Shown: positions 8,091 to 16,624 of the stretch, piece by piece
How positions within the stretch are numbered: the first letter of the stretch is position 1
Layout: every line of letters begins with the position of its first letter
Assembly: GCF_003610775.1 (NCBI RefSeq)
Contig: NZ_RAQO01000005.1
Coordinates: 310,001 to 374,000 of the forward strand
Origin: Alginatibacterium sediminis
GTDB lineage: Bacteria > Pseudomonadota > Gammaproteobacteria > Enterobacterales > Celerinatantimonadaceae
Direction: 5' to 3'
DNA length: 64,000 bases
Translations under genes and position numbers: made by a program
Notes under the pieces: generated by a model
Seen by the model: only the letters and a program-made list of their open reading frames with translations
What the model was told of the DNA's origin: nothing
Database searches by the model: none

Positions 8091-9287
8091 TTACTCTGCG
8101 TTCAAGCTTGTTTGAGCATAGTGCGACTTGCGAAACTCAGTAGGAGTTTTACCGGTTTCCTTTTTAAACACTTTATAAAAAGATGAACGCGCATTAAAAC
8201 CAACTTCCATGGCGATGTTTAACACGGTGTCTTCATTTGCGATTATTTTGGGTTTAGCCGTTTCGACTCGCCATTTATTTACAAAATCGAAAAAGTTTGT
8301 TCCCATGGTTTCATTTAATGTTTGGGATATATAGTTCGGGGAGATAGCAAGGTGCTGTGCAAGCTTATGCAATGATAAACTTGGGTCCAAATGCAGCTGC
8401 TCAAGTTCCATTGTCGCGTTAATTTTGTCTGCAATACGCTGGGCTTGGTTTTTTCTAAGAGCAGAACGGTCATATTTTTTATCTATTACTGAATCAGGGT
8501 TTATAGGCTCAGATATATCAGATGTTTTATTTATATATCGTCCTTCAAATCCAGGTTTTTGTCTCAATCCCCAATAGGCTAAAGTCCAAACTAGGATCAG
8601 CAATAGTAGGTAACCAATCCTATAACCAAACAATGGGTAGTCTTGTAGTAATGTTGACATTAAGCTTGCAAAGGAAAGAAACCAAGTTCCTGCGATGATA
8701 ATTAATACCCAGCTCAACCAACCTAATTCTCGTTGTTCATTACTTGCGAATAAGTCCTTTAGTTGCTTCCTATATTTAGATAGACGAATAACTATCCGAA
8801 TAACATAGTAAGTCGATTGCGCAGCCCAAAGTAGCATTACCAGAAACATGCTTACAACTACGACAAGAGGAAATCCGCTACTAATATCCGCTTCAGCGCT
8901 AAAAATAGTCTGACGCATATCCGGCGGTAAACTAACTATTAAGCCCGAAACAACTAGGCCCAAGACGAAGGGGATGAGCTGGATAGTGTGTTTAGCTTGC
9001 ATGCGCCACGGTGTCTCTGAAGTGAGTCCTTCTACATACAACCAAAATGCAGGGCCAAGAAGAAGCCAGGTCGGAAATATTGAAGCGATGTAAATCGTGT
9101 CCCATTCAGGAAATAGTAAAAATACCGGGGGACCTAAGGTGATAACAGCGTTAGCAACAAAGAAAATCGCTAGCGGTAAATAGGTTTGGGTATGAAATGC
9201 ACGTAATAGGAATTGAGGCAGACAAAAGCCGATTTGTCCAAGTGTTATCATTGCAATCACAAGCACAACAAGATCTTCCAAGATCAC
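8091..9287 (-). CDS. Membrane-anchored AraC-family transcriptional regulator
   Basis: 398 residues. The N-terminal ~240 residues contain about seven hydrophobic helices; the C-terminal ~100 residues are an AraC/XylS double helix-turn-helix domain (HKLAQHLAISPNYISQTLNE, then DTVLNIAMEVGFNARSSFYKVFKKETGKTP). This architecture is a known class of membrane-embedded AraC regulators thought to sense a signal in or across the inner membrane. It is divergent from the DUF4386 membrane protein gene at 9545, its likely target. The start ATG at 9287 follows AGGAAG on the minus strand. The ligand is unknown. Confidence 0.85.
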   Translation of the reverse strand: MILEDLVVLVIAMITLGQIGFCLPQFLLRAFHTQTYLPLAIFFVANAVITLGPPVFLLFPEWDTIYIASIFPTWLLLGPAFWLYVEGLTSETPWRMQAKHTIQLIPFVLGLVVSGLIVSLPPDMRQTIFSAEADISSGFPLVVVVSMFLVMLLWAAQSTYYVIRIVIRLSKYRKQLKDLFASNEQRELGWLSWVLIIIAGTWFLSFASLMSTLLQDYPLFGYRIGYLLLLILVWTLAYWGLRQKPGFEGRYINKTSDISEPINPDSVIDKKYDRSALRKNQAQRIADKINATMELEQLHLDPSLSLHKLAQHLAISPNYISQTLNETMGTNFFDFVNKWRVETAKPKIIANEDTVLNIAMEVGFNARSSFYKVFKKETGKTPTEFRKSHYAQTSLNAE

Positions 9288-9544
9288 TTCCTCTTATTAT
9301 AACTGTTTGTACGTGTGGGAAAACAAAATAAGTGTACTGTCTCTTGTTCGATTAAAACACAAAAAAGTGTCCGCCCTTATAGTCTCGGACGACTTAAGCG
9401 CCCATAACAGCGAGAATTTGACTCTGTCCTTGGATAGCTATAGCGGCAGGGCAAAAAAAAATAGTGACACTCGGATAACAGAAAAGACAGATTTTGGCGC
9501 CCTTCTGAGCATCAAAGCCTCACATAATATAAGGAAATAACATC

Positions 9545-10228
9545 GTGAATAGTCTTCAAAAATTAGGTGGAATCGCAGCACTGCTTGAGGGTGCTATATA
9601 CATATCCGCATTCGTATTTTTTGGTGCATTCTGGAGTTACCCCGCAGATGCTGACTCAATACAACAGTTTCTTTTTCTAGCTGAAAATCAGATTATCTTG
9701 TCTGTTGTATATTTCACTATGTATGTACTATTTGGAATGCTTTTGGCTATATTAATTTTGGCACTTCATGAGCGCTTGAAGGTCAACTCTCCAATCCTTT
9801 CACAATTAGCTTCAATCTTTGGAGTTATTTGGGTGGGCATGGTGATTGCTAGTGGGATGATTTCAAATATAGGTTTAGCTGCATCTATAGAACTATCAGT
9901 CAAGGAGCCAGAACAAGCGATGACAATCTGGCGGACTATTAACTATGTAGTTGAAGGCATAGGGGGTGGAAATGAAATTGTTGGAGGTTTATGGGTTCTA
10001 CTGTTAAGTGTTGCAGCTTTAAAAGGAAAACAATTTAGCACTGCGCTTATCTACCTTGGAATGTTTGTTGGCATTGTTGGTGTTTTAACTATTTATCCTG
10101 CTGAAGTGCTCACTGAAATATTTGGTGTAAGTCAAATCGTTTGGTTTGTTTGGCTGGGAGTATTTATGCTCAATAATGGAAAAATTAAAAGCAACAAGTC
10201 ACCGATAGTTGTCTCTGGTCGCGAATGA
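9545..10228 (+). CDS. DUF4386-like integral membrane protein
   Basis: 227 residues with about six hydrophobic helices. The opening (KLGGIAALLEGAIYISAFVF) and overall layout resemble DUF4386 proteins. Biochemical function is unknown. The start is GTG at 9545, supported by AAGGAA 8 nt upstream. It lies divergent from the membrane AraC regulator with 257 nt between them; such regulator/DUF4386 pairs are common in marine bacteria and suggest local control. No enzyme motifs are visible. Confidence 0.75.
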   Translation: MNSLQKLGGIAALLEGAIYISAFVFFGAFWSYPADADSIQQFLFLAENQIILSVVYFTMYVLFGMLLAILILALHERLKVNSPILSQLASIFGVIWVGMVIASGMISNIGLAASIELSVKEPEQAMTIWRTINYVVEGIGGGNEIVGGLWVLLLSVAALKGKQFSTALIYLGMFVGIVGVLTIYPAEVLTEIFGVSQIVWFVWLGVFMLNNGKIKSNKSPIVVSGRE

Positions 10229-10256
10229 TATTCTGCTCGATTTAAATGTATGTAGG

Positions 10257-10332
10257 TGTCGTCTTTAAATAGAATCATATTGCTAAATAGCAAGACTGCC
10301 GAAATTGTATTTTTTTGGCAGACTTGCAGCTT
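10257..10332. repeat. REP-like imperfect palindrome, copy X
   Basis: The segment around 10261-10300 aligns with 13600-13640: both have TAAAT, GAATCATA, CTAAATA and CAAG in the same order. Here GCAAGACTGCC (10290-10300) pairs with GGCAGACTTGC (10317-10327) with one mismatch. The GGC-GTCTTG core resembles the RAYT 3' terminal motif. Inferred to be a REP-type repeat mobilised by RAYT elements. The rest of 10229-10539 shows no gene. Confidence 0.45.
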
Positions 10333-10626
10333 TACTTATCTTTGGATGGCTGTTCGTGGTCGCAATTCTGTCTAGATAGTTAATTTGACAGAAGTAATAA
10401 GTTTACCTTAGTTAGATCACACTGATAATAATTGTGGTTTATTCGTTGTGCTTTAACAAGCATTTAGTTTCGTCGTACTATGAACGTAACTGTCTAAGCA
10501 AAATTTGAAAGTGACACATTTTTATTCGAGGGACATGGCATCATATATTTTCGAGCTTTAATCTATCTGATTATTACCTATTCATTATTTATCAGTTTTA
10601 CATTTGTTCCTTACATTGCAAGTGAG

Positions 10627-11067
10627 TTGATTAAGGGCTTTATATATGTATTTGTAATCCCTGTTGAGATAGTTGTTTTAGTCTTGTTACTCAATAATTT
10701 TAGAAAAAGAAAGCTAGATGGCATTATGCTCTTGGTTTACTTTCTCTTTATGATGTTCCTCACTTGGTTTAGCTTTAATATTATGGCATGGCCGACATAT
10801 TGGTTTGCAGCTAACAATGAGACTCTATATGTACATGGAGTTGGGTATCATTCAGATAAAGTTGGTAATGAAACCTATAAGATGTATTTTTCTAGAAAAG
10901 ATGATGCTAGTCGCTATAGCGTACCTATCCGAAGCAACTTATATGGCATGTATCGTGAAAAGTGCCAATTTACAGGGTTTCCTGTTGATTCTAAGGGGTG
11001 GTGGGCTGGGAATGTTGTTCTCGAAAAGCGGATAATTCAGTCGATTTCTGAATATTGTATAGAGTAA
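10627..11067 (+). CDS. Small membrane-anchored protein, unknown; start uncertain
   Basis: At least 146 residues, not recognised. Two hydrophobic helices occupy the N-terminal ~60 residues, followed by a soluble domain with several Tyr and two Cys. The TTG at 10627 is the first conventional start codon but has no spaced ribosome site. The frame stays open upstream to 10498 and would encode a further hydrophobic helix (LIYLIITYSLFISFTF). A good GAGGGA lies at 10528-10533, followed only by ATG 10535 (out of frame, 8 codons) or in-frame ATC/ATA at 10540/10543. So either a rare start codon is used, or one base has been gained or lost near 10550. Confidence 0.55.
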   Translation: MIKGFIYVFVIPVEIVVLVLLLNNFRKRKLDGIMLLVYFLFMMFLTWFSFNIMAWPTYWFAANNETLYVHGVGYHSDKVGNETYKMYFSRKDDASRYSVPIRSNLYGMYREKCQFTGFPVDSKGWWAGNVVLEKRIIQSISEYCIE

Positions 11068-11369
11068 GCATAACAAGATTTTTATCTGGGTTAACTATAG
11101 CGCGTTGACACTTATAGACCAAAACCAACAATATAGTATTTATTTTGGCCGCTTAGATATCGCCATTTTCGGGCATTACGAGTGTTAAAAATTCTGCAGA
11201 GGCCACACAACTAATTAGTATGTATCGCGACTAAATACCAAAGCTGACCCTGTTCTATGTAGTAAGAGCGAGCTTCATCATCAGCAAAAGAGTCAGAGTT
11301 ACTTTCTGTTGTCTAAACTTAAGTAAGTCGATTGGGTTAAGGGCGCACTAAGAATGAGATGTCAGCATT
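11068..11369. other. Gene-free stretch
   Basis: No gene, terminator or promoter that I can support. The TGCRTC-N16-CGTC motif found before other nearby genes is absent upstream of the sigma factor at 11370. Confidence 0.45.
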
Positions 11370-11936
11370 ATGCGTAAATACAATCCATCAACACCATCCT
11401 CAGCAGTGCCATGTCTAATGGAGACCTGGCATCTTTCTGAATCTGAGCTCTACCATTGGCTACTTAAACATACCAATGATCCGCAGCTAAGCTTTGATTT
11501 GCTACAAGACACCTTTTTAAAAGCCTTGCAGCAAGAACAGGATTTTTGTGACATTTTGAACCAGCGTGCGTGGTTGTATAGAGTTACACGCAACTTGCTT
11601 GTCGATAGGCAGCGTAAAGCGAACCAAGAGCAAAATTTGCCTTTATTGGATTATGAGCCCTTATGGGTGGAGCAAGAGGTATATGCCATCGATAGTTTGG
11701 CACAGTGCATTCCCAAAGCCTTGAACAAACTTAGCCCAAGTGAGAGTCAGATTATTCAGCAATGTGATTTGCAAGGGATGAGCCAGCAGAGTTTTGCCAG
11801 CGAACATGGCCTGACTATAGTTGCAACAAAATCACGAATTCAACGTGCAAGGAAAAAGCTTAAAACCATACTGCAAAAGCAATGTCATATACAGTTTGAT
11901 GAGCAACAGCGCGTTTGTTGTTTCTTTAAGGAATAG
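11370..11936 (+). CDS. RNA polymerase ECF sigma factor, SigZ-like
   Basis: A 188-residue sigma-70 family protein with region 2 (SFDLLQDTFLKAL...RAWLYRVTRNLLVDRQR, about 41-82) and region 4 (LSPSESQIIQQCDLQGMSQQSFASEHGLTIVATKSRIQRARKKL, about 121-164). The C-terminal tail has Cys172 and Cys183-Cys184. It aligns with the SigZ-type tail (CHFEFD...), also present in the sigma factor at 18773. No anti-sigma gene follows, so the Cys tail may sense redox or metal directly (inference). It sits 363 nt upstream of a permease-thioredoxin operon whose promoter matches the motif found before the second SigZ gene. The start ATG has no strong ribosome site; ATG 11418 is an alternative. Confidence 0.8.
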   Translation: MRKYNPSTPSSAVPCLMETWHLSESELYHWLLKHTNDPQLSFDLLQDTFLKALQQEQDFCDILNQRAWLYRVTRNLLVDRQRKANQEQNLPLLDYEPLWVEQEVYAIDSLAQCIPKALNKLSPSESQIIQQCDLQGMSQQSFASEHGLTIVATKSRIQRARKKLKTILQKQCHIQFDEQQRVCCFFKE

Positions 11937-12231
11937 GCCATTTCCTACGACCGCAACCAAATGATAATCAAGAACGGCCGAACTTAGTTCAGATAACACT
12001 ATGGTGATGTCGCTTGTCTATAAAATATTATAGATAAAGCGCATGGTGAATAGCTTTCATTTTTGTACACCTTAGGTATCGAAGAACAGCGTGCATAGCC
12101 ATCAACAATTGCCACTACAGGTGTTTCATAAGGTCATAAATCGCCAATTAGACCGTCTGACTTTTGCTTTGCCTAAAATTTGGTTCTAGCTCTTTTAACC
12201 AACTCAAGAGTCATTTAAATATTGAATATTC

Positions 12232-12259
12232 TGCATCCTTTTTATCTCTGCTTCGTCTT
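12232..12259 (+). promoter_or_regulatory. Putative SigZ-type ECF promoter before the permease operon
   Basis: TGCATC (12232-12237), 16 nt, then CGTCTTC (12254-12260). The same two elements with identical spacing occur at 18708 and 20930. The predicted start of transcription lies about 35 nt before the permease ATG. The rest of the 11937-12299 gap shows nothing else. Confidence 0.65.
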
Positions 12260-12299
12260 CACTATAGAGGGGACAATAAAATAGTTTTGAGGGGCTGAA

Positions 12300-13304
12300 A
12301 TGTTTGAGGTTTTTACGCATCTTGCCGACTGGATGACCTACCAGCTATTCGATATGCCGCAAGGCGGTAAGCTGGCTGATGCCACTCATTTTTTTATTGA
12401 AGACAGCAGTAAAATTTTGGTGCTATTAGTGGTCATGATTTACGTCATTGCCCTGTTTCGAGCGTCACTTAATGTTGAAAAAGTTCGTCATTATTTGGCC
12501 GGAAAACGGCGTATCTTTGGATACGTTTCGGGCAGTTTTTTCGGAGCAATTACGCCGTTTTGTTCATGTTCTAGCATTCCTGTTTTCCTTGGTTTCACAA
12601 CTGCTGGTATCCCGGTGGGTATTACCATGGCCTTTCTAATTACTTCCCCATTGATCAACGAAATTGCAGTACTACTGTTGTTTAGCTTACTAGGCTGGAA
12701 GTTCACGCTTATGTATGTGGTGGTTGGCATGCTTATAGGGATATTTAGCGGTTGGTTGCTCGATCGAATAGGAGCACATCGCTGGCTACAACCATTTGCT
12801 GCTAAAGCGATGCATAAGGCCCAGACTCAGCAGAGCAGTTATGAAAACAACCACACCAATAACGACCCGTCCGTAATAACAATGTCTTATCGTCATCAAT
12901 TTGCTAAACAAGAAATGATAAGTATTGTTGGCCGAGTGTGGAAATGGGTGTTTATTGGGGTAGGGATTGGCGCAGGATTACATGGTTTTGTACCCGACGG
13001 ATGGATTGAAACTCATTTAGGGGCAGGGCAGTGGTGGTCAGTACCCGCATCCGTACTGATTGGTATCCCTCTTTACTCTAACGCAACAGGCGTGATTCCG
13101 ATTATGGAAAGTTTGCTCAAAAATGGTTTACCTATCGGCACGACCCTGGCCTTTTGCATGAGTACTGTTGCAGCGAGCATTCCAGAGTTTGTAATGCTAA
13201 AACAAGTAATGCAATGGAAGTTGTTGGGGATACTCTTTGGTCTATTACTGAGCGCATTTACGGTAATGGGTTGGATATTTAATTTACCATTCTGGCAATT
13301 TTAG
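12300..13304 (+). CDS. Permease, DUF318/ArsP family (PF03773)
   Basis: A 334-residue inner-membrane permease with about eight hydrophobic segments and a central hydrophilic His/Asn-rich loop (about 160-195). The family signature TPFCSCSSIP is at residues 85-94, and a second motif, PLYSNATGVIPI, is in the C-terminal half. Members export arsenicals or other thiol-reactive substrates, or are uncharacterised. The ribosome site GAGGGG lies 7 nt before the start. It is followed 9 nt later by a thioredoxin-like gene and preceded by a SigZ-like gene and the shared ECF-type promoter. The vicinal Cys pair suggests metal(loid) or thiol chemistry; the substrate is unknown. Confidence 0.85.
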   Translation: MFEVFTHLADWMTYQLFDMPQGGKLADATHFFIEDSSKILVLLVVMIYVIALFRASLNVEKVRHYLAGKRRIFGYVSGSFFGAITPFCSCSSIPVFLGFTTAGIPVGITMAFLITSPLINEIAVLLLFSLLGWKFTLMYVVVGMLIGIFSGWLLDRIGAHRWLQPFAAKAMHKAQTQQSSYENNHTNNDPSVITMSYRHQFAKQEMISIVGRVWKWVFIGVGIGAGLHGFVPDGWIETHLGAGQWWSVPASVLIGIPLYSNATGVIPIMESLLKNGLPIGTTLAFCMSTVAASIPEFVMLKQVMQWKLLGILFGLLLSAFTVMGWIFNLPFWQF

Positions 13305-13313
13305 GAAATAAAC

Positions 13314-13547
13314 ATGAAAGTATTTAAAGTCTTAGGTTCTGGTTGCGCAAACTGTGTTAACACAGCCAAGTTAATTGAAACCATCGCTGCAGAGCAAGAT
13401 CTTGAAGTTTCGGTTGAAAAGGTGACTGACCTTGAAACGATTATGAACTACGGTGTTATGTCTACACCTGGAGTGGTTATGGATGAACAAGTAGTGCACG
13501 CAGGAGGGATCCCTAAACCTGAAAAAGTACTAACGTGGCTGAGTTAG
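13314..13547 (+). CDS. Small thioredoxin-like protein (redox-active disulfide protein 2 / MTH895 type)
   Basis: 77 residues with a thioredoxin fold. The active site GCANC (Cys11, Cys14) follows the first beta strand, and the cis-Pro motif STPGVV is in the expected place. This Thioredoxin_3 family is often encoded right after DUF318 permeases and probably handles the redox state or the cargo of the permease (known association, inferred role). It starts 9 nt after the permease stop with AGGA upstream. It shares the SigZ-type promoter at 12232. Cytoplasmic, with no signal peptide. Confidence 0.88.
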   Translation: MKVFKVLGSGCANCVNTAKLIETIAAEQDLEVSVEKVTDLETIMNYGVMSTPGVVMDEQVVHAGGIPKPEKVLTWLS

Positions 13548-13585
13548 CTTTCAGGACTTTACTAACGGTAAATCAGCGGGCAATA

Positions 13586-13660
13586 TTTCATGGCTGTCTT
13601 ATCTAAATGGAATCATACAACTAAATAACAAGGCAACCCTCTTTATAAAGGCAGTCTTGT
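13586..13660. repeat. REP-like repeat, copy Y
   Basis: Contains TGGCTGTCTTA (13591-13601), then TAAATGGAATCATA...CTAAATAACAAGG, and ends in GGCAGTCTTGTTA. Internal order matches copy X at 10257. The ends can pair (ACAAGG...CAGTCTTGT), so it may also terminate the permease-thioredoxin operon 40 nt upstream. Confidence 0.45.
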
Positions 13661-13687
13661 TACTCCTTTAGCGTAAACTTCCCTAGA

Positions 13688-14584
13688 TTAAGCGTCTCCG
13701 ACTCGAATATCTGAACTCCAAGATTGAGCAACAAAATCAATAAATTGACGGATAATGGGTAACTGGTAACTACGAGATAGGTAAACAGCCCATAACGCAC
13801 TGCTGGGCACGATAAAATCACGCAGGATTGGTTGTAGTTTCCCACTATTAATTAATGGATTGGCTAAGTCGCAAGGAAGACTAACGATACCCTTTGCGTG
13901 CTGTGCTGCATTGGCTAATACGGCAACATCATTTGCTTTTATGGTTCCCTTAATCTCAACAGATTTGTATTGATTATCTTTAACAAACGTCCAAGAAGTA
14001 GTCTCTAAGTGTCTAAAGCAGTTGTGTTCTTTAAGATCATCAAGCGTGCTCGGCTCACCATACTTCGCTAAATACTCGGCAGAAGCACATACCACATGCT
14101 CGATCTCCATTAGTTTTCGGGCGATCAAACTATCGTCAGGTTGATCAGTATAACGAAGTGCAATGTCTATTCTTTCGTCTACCAGATGCGCAAAATGATC
14201 TGAAGCAAATAGCTCAACTGTTGTATTTGGGTGCAAGTCAGTAAACTGCTCAACGACCTCCAATAACATGTTCTGAGTTAGCCCTATCGGAGCTGCAATA
14301 CGAATAATGCCTGAAAGTTGGTCGGTTTGATTTAATGCCGTGAGTTCTAGCTCTGCGGTTTCATGTAGTATTTTCTCACAACGTTTCAGCGCATCCTCTC
14401 CGGCTGTCGTCAAGCTTACTTTGCGCGTTGTACGATGCAATAAGCGTTGCTTCAACCAAGCTTCAATCTCTTGGACGTGGCGTGATACTTGGAGCCGACT
14501 AAACCCCAGATGCTCCGCAGCTTGGGTAAAGCTGGCACTATTGGCCACCTCTACAAAACTCCGCATCGCAGTTAATTTGTCCAT
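13688..14584 (-). CDS. LysR-family transcriptional regulator
   Basis: 298 residues. The N-terminal winged helix-turn-helix (SFTQAAEHLGFSRLQVSRHVQEIE, about 18-41) is followed by the usual linker and a periplasmic-binding-like effector domain (LSGIIRIAAPIGL...). It is divergent from the NAD(P)-binding protein gene at 14781, with 196 nt between, the classical arrangement in which the LysR protein controls its neighbour. The inducer is unknown. Length and layout are typical of the family. Confidence 0.9.
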   Translation of the reverse strand: MDKLTAMRSFVEVANSASFTQAAEHLGFSRLQVSRHVQEIEAWLKQRLLHRTTRKVSLTTAGEDALKRCEKILHETAELELTALNQTDQLSGIIRIAAPIGLTQNMLLEVVEQFTDLHPNTTVELFASDHFAHLVDERIDIALRYTDQPDDSLIARKLMEIEHVVCASAEYLAKYGEPSTLDDLKEHNCFRHLETTSWTFVKDNQYKSVEIKGTIKANDVAVLANAAQHAKGIVSLPCDLANPLINSGKLQPILRDFIVPSSALWAVYLSRSYQLPIIRQFIDFVAQSWSSDIRVGDA

Positions 14585-14780
14585 CCCACGTTCCTTTGTT
14601 TGTCATTACTATGGTCTGCTAAGTTCATTCACATAAAGCGTAGTGTTACATAAGTAAATTACGTTATTAGTAAGCTATATCGATACAATCTACATCATTT
14701 GGTGATATTTATCGCTGTATAGTGATCTATTAAACTGCAATGGCTGTCGAGAAACAGACTTAATTCATAGGAGAAGTAAA

Positions 14781-15419
14781 ATGAAAGTTGCAATATTAGG
14801 CGCGTCAGGATGGATTGGTAGTCACATAGCAAAAGAAGCGCAATCACGAGGACACACGGTAGTTGCCGTCGTCAGAGACCCTAGCCGAGTAGAATTAGAA
14901 AATATCGAAATTCGTCAGTTTGATCTATTAAGTGGCGATGGAAATATAGTTGATACGCTATCGGGAGTTGATGCGGTGATTGCATCGATAGGTGGCCGTG
15001 CCATTGGGAATCATGACATTGTAAAACACACAGCTGAAAAACTTTTGGCTTCATTGCCAAGTCTGGGTATAGAACGCTTACTTTGGGTTGGTGGTGCGGG
15101 CTCCCTCGAAGTAGCCCCTGGCGTACCATTGGTCACGGTTCCTGATTTCCCTGCTGATTATAAAAACGAAGCACTTGCCCAAGGCGAAGCACTTAAGGTC
15201 TTCAAGCAATCCGAAAGCAAACTAAACTGGACTTTTATTAGCCCCGCAGCAGATATATTTCCCGGTGATAAGCGCTCAAGCTACCGTAAAGGCGGAGATA
15301 CGTTGCTAACAGATGAAGAAGGCAACAGCAGAATTTCAGTCAGCGATTACGCGCTTGCGATGATTGATGAGCTAGAAACGAATCAATTTCCACGCCAACG
15401 TATCGGTGTGGCCTACTAA
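14781..15419 (+). CDS. NAD(P)H-binding atypical SDR protein
   Basis: 212 residues with a Rossmann nucleotide-binding loop GASGWIGSH (residues 7-15) at the very N-terminus. The next acidic/basic strand end (VVRDPSR) suggests NADP preference. The protein resembles YwnB/NmrA-like NAD(P)H-binding proteins, which act as oxidoreductases or redox sensors. A GAG-rich ribosome site (TAGGAGAAG) precedes ATG 14781 by 6 nt. Likely regulated by the divergent LysR gene. Substrate unknown. Confidence 0.85.
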   Translation: MKVAILGASGWIGSHIAKEAQSRGHTVVAVVRDPSRVELENIEIRQFDLLSGDGNIVDTLSGVDAVIASIGGRAIGNHDIVKHTAEKLLASLPSLGIERLLWVGGAGSLEVAPGVPLVTVPDFPADYKNEALAQGEALKVFKQSESKLNWTFISPAADIFPGDKRSSYRKGGDTLLTDEEGNSRISVSDYALAMIDELETNQFPRQRIGVAY

Positions 15420-15555
15420 GCTTTTAGCGTAGAGAATAGCATTGCTAATCAATAAGCTTCCATGGTCGATATACCCTCGGTTTGCCTTCAGTTTCTAACG
15501 GGCATACCTGGGTAGATAAGCTTGTACAGCGTTTGGCATTAGCAAAATGATATGG

Positions 15556-16437
15556 TCACTGTTGTTTAAGTTGCGCGTGATAAATGTATTGCTTATAGCT
15601 AGGGTCGAGATCCTGCGCGAACTTGTTTTCTAACTTGAACAAGTATCTTTGGTCTAATTTGACGAATTCGATACTTTCTTGATAATGCTTTTTCCATAGT
15701 TCTTGAAGCGTACCATTTTGATACGCAATTTTGAGGCCGCGTTCAATCCGCTCGAGCAGCGGCGCACTGTTTTTATGACCATAGTAGAATCTTGGCAAAG
15801 GGTAATATATTGCAAAGCTTTGTTCTAAATCAAAACCATCAAGATCCAGATGCGAATTGAACTCTTCGAGCACCTCATTAATACCGCGACAAAATAGATC
15901 AAAACGATTAGCCGCTACCATGCGAAATAAATTCTCGTAGCGCGAGATGCTAACTATTTCAAAGCCATTATCTTGTAATATCTTCCCATCACTCCAACCA
16001 TGGCCCACGCCTTGACTATATTTAAGTAAGTCGGTCTTTGTTCTGACCTTTTTCAGATCCTCGAGTAATTTATGACTGGTAAAACAGACTCGGTAGCCAA
16101 CAATCCCTAAGTCCACCGGGAAAGGTGCATAGGCAAAATGTGTATTGTAAGCAGGCTCGAAGCTAAGTTTTACTATAAAGTTTTCTATTTCATCTTTATT
16201 CAGTATTGCTTTTGCTCGCGAAAAATTCATATTCGCACTTGGGATTAGCTTATAGTCACCATCGGTTAATTTGGTTGTCTGGAGAGCCAACTCAAGTAGC
16301 TCTAGGTCGTATTGATAACGTACATCGCCTTCACTCTCTGGAGAGCGATAAACAACAGTCGTTGTTGCAAAAACCGGTTGAGAAAAAAAGAGCAGACCAA
16401 TCAAAGCAACTTTACAATAACTACAAACTGCCATCAT
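15556..16437 (-). CDS. Periplasmic solute-binding-like protein (SBP family 3)
   Basis: A ~293-residue exported protein. The frame is open upstream to 16560, but ATG 16437 is preceded by AGGGA with 7 nt spacing and begins a clear signal peptide (VCSYCKVALIGLLFFSQPVFA). The mature part has the layout of amino-acid-type binding proteins, with a long C-terminal segment (ERGLKIAYQNGTLQELWKKHY) typical of family 3. No transporter genes are adjacent. Orphan proteins of this type in Alteromonadales are often annotated as transporter substrate-binding domain proteins, and a sensory role is possible. Confidence 0.8.
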   Translation of the reverse strand: MMAVCSYCKVALIGLLFFSQPVFATTTVVYRSPESEGDVRYQYDLELLELALQTTKLTDGDYKLIPSANMNFSRAKAILNKDEIENFIVKLSFEPAYNTHFAYAPFPVDLGIVGYRVCFTSHKLLEDLKKVRTKTDLLKYSQGVGHGWSDGKILQDNGFEIVSISRYENLFRMVAANRFDLFCRGINEVLEEFNSHLDLDGFDLEQSFAIYYPLPRFYYGHKNSAPLLERIERGLKIAYQNGTLQELWKKHYQESIEFVKLDQRYLFKLENKFAQDLDPSYKQYIYHAQLKQQ

Positions 16438-16624
16438 TTTTGTATCCCTAATCACCAGTATTGGCGAGAATAAACTTACGCGTATATAAACGGTTTCATC
16501 TACTAACCATAGCAAAAATACCTTGTTTGTCGACAATTTGAACTCGAATAATAGAATCATAAAATATCTGGTAAGCGACTGAATTTAATTGTAAATATAC
16601 TAAATCGTACTAATTTACCTAACA

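Noticed and set aside
7924-8115. 63-codon plus-strand frame
   Set aside because: No ribosome site, ends inside the opposite-strand AraC gene, and the product has no recognisable pattern.
9307-9540. 77-codon frame between the AraC gene and the DUF4386-like gene
   Set aside because: TTG start without a ribosome site in a promoter region; composition does not look coding.
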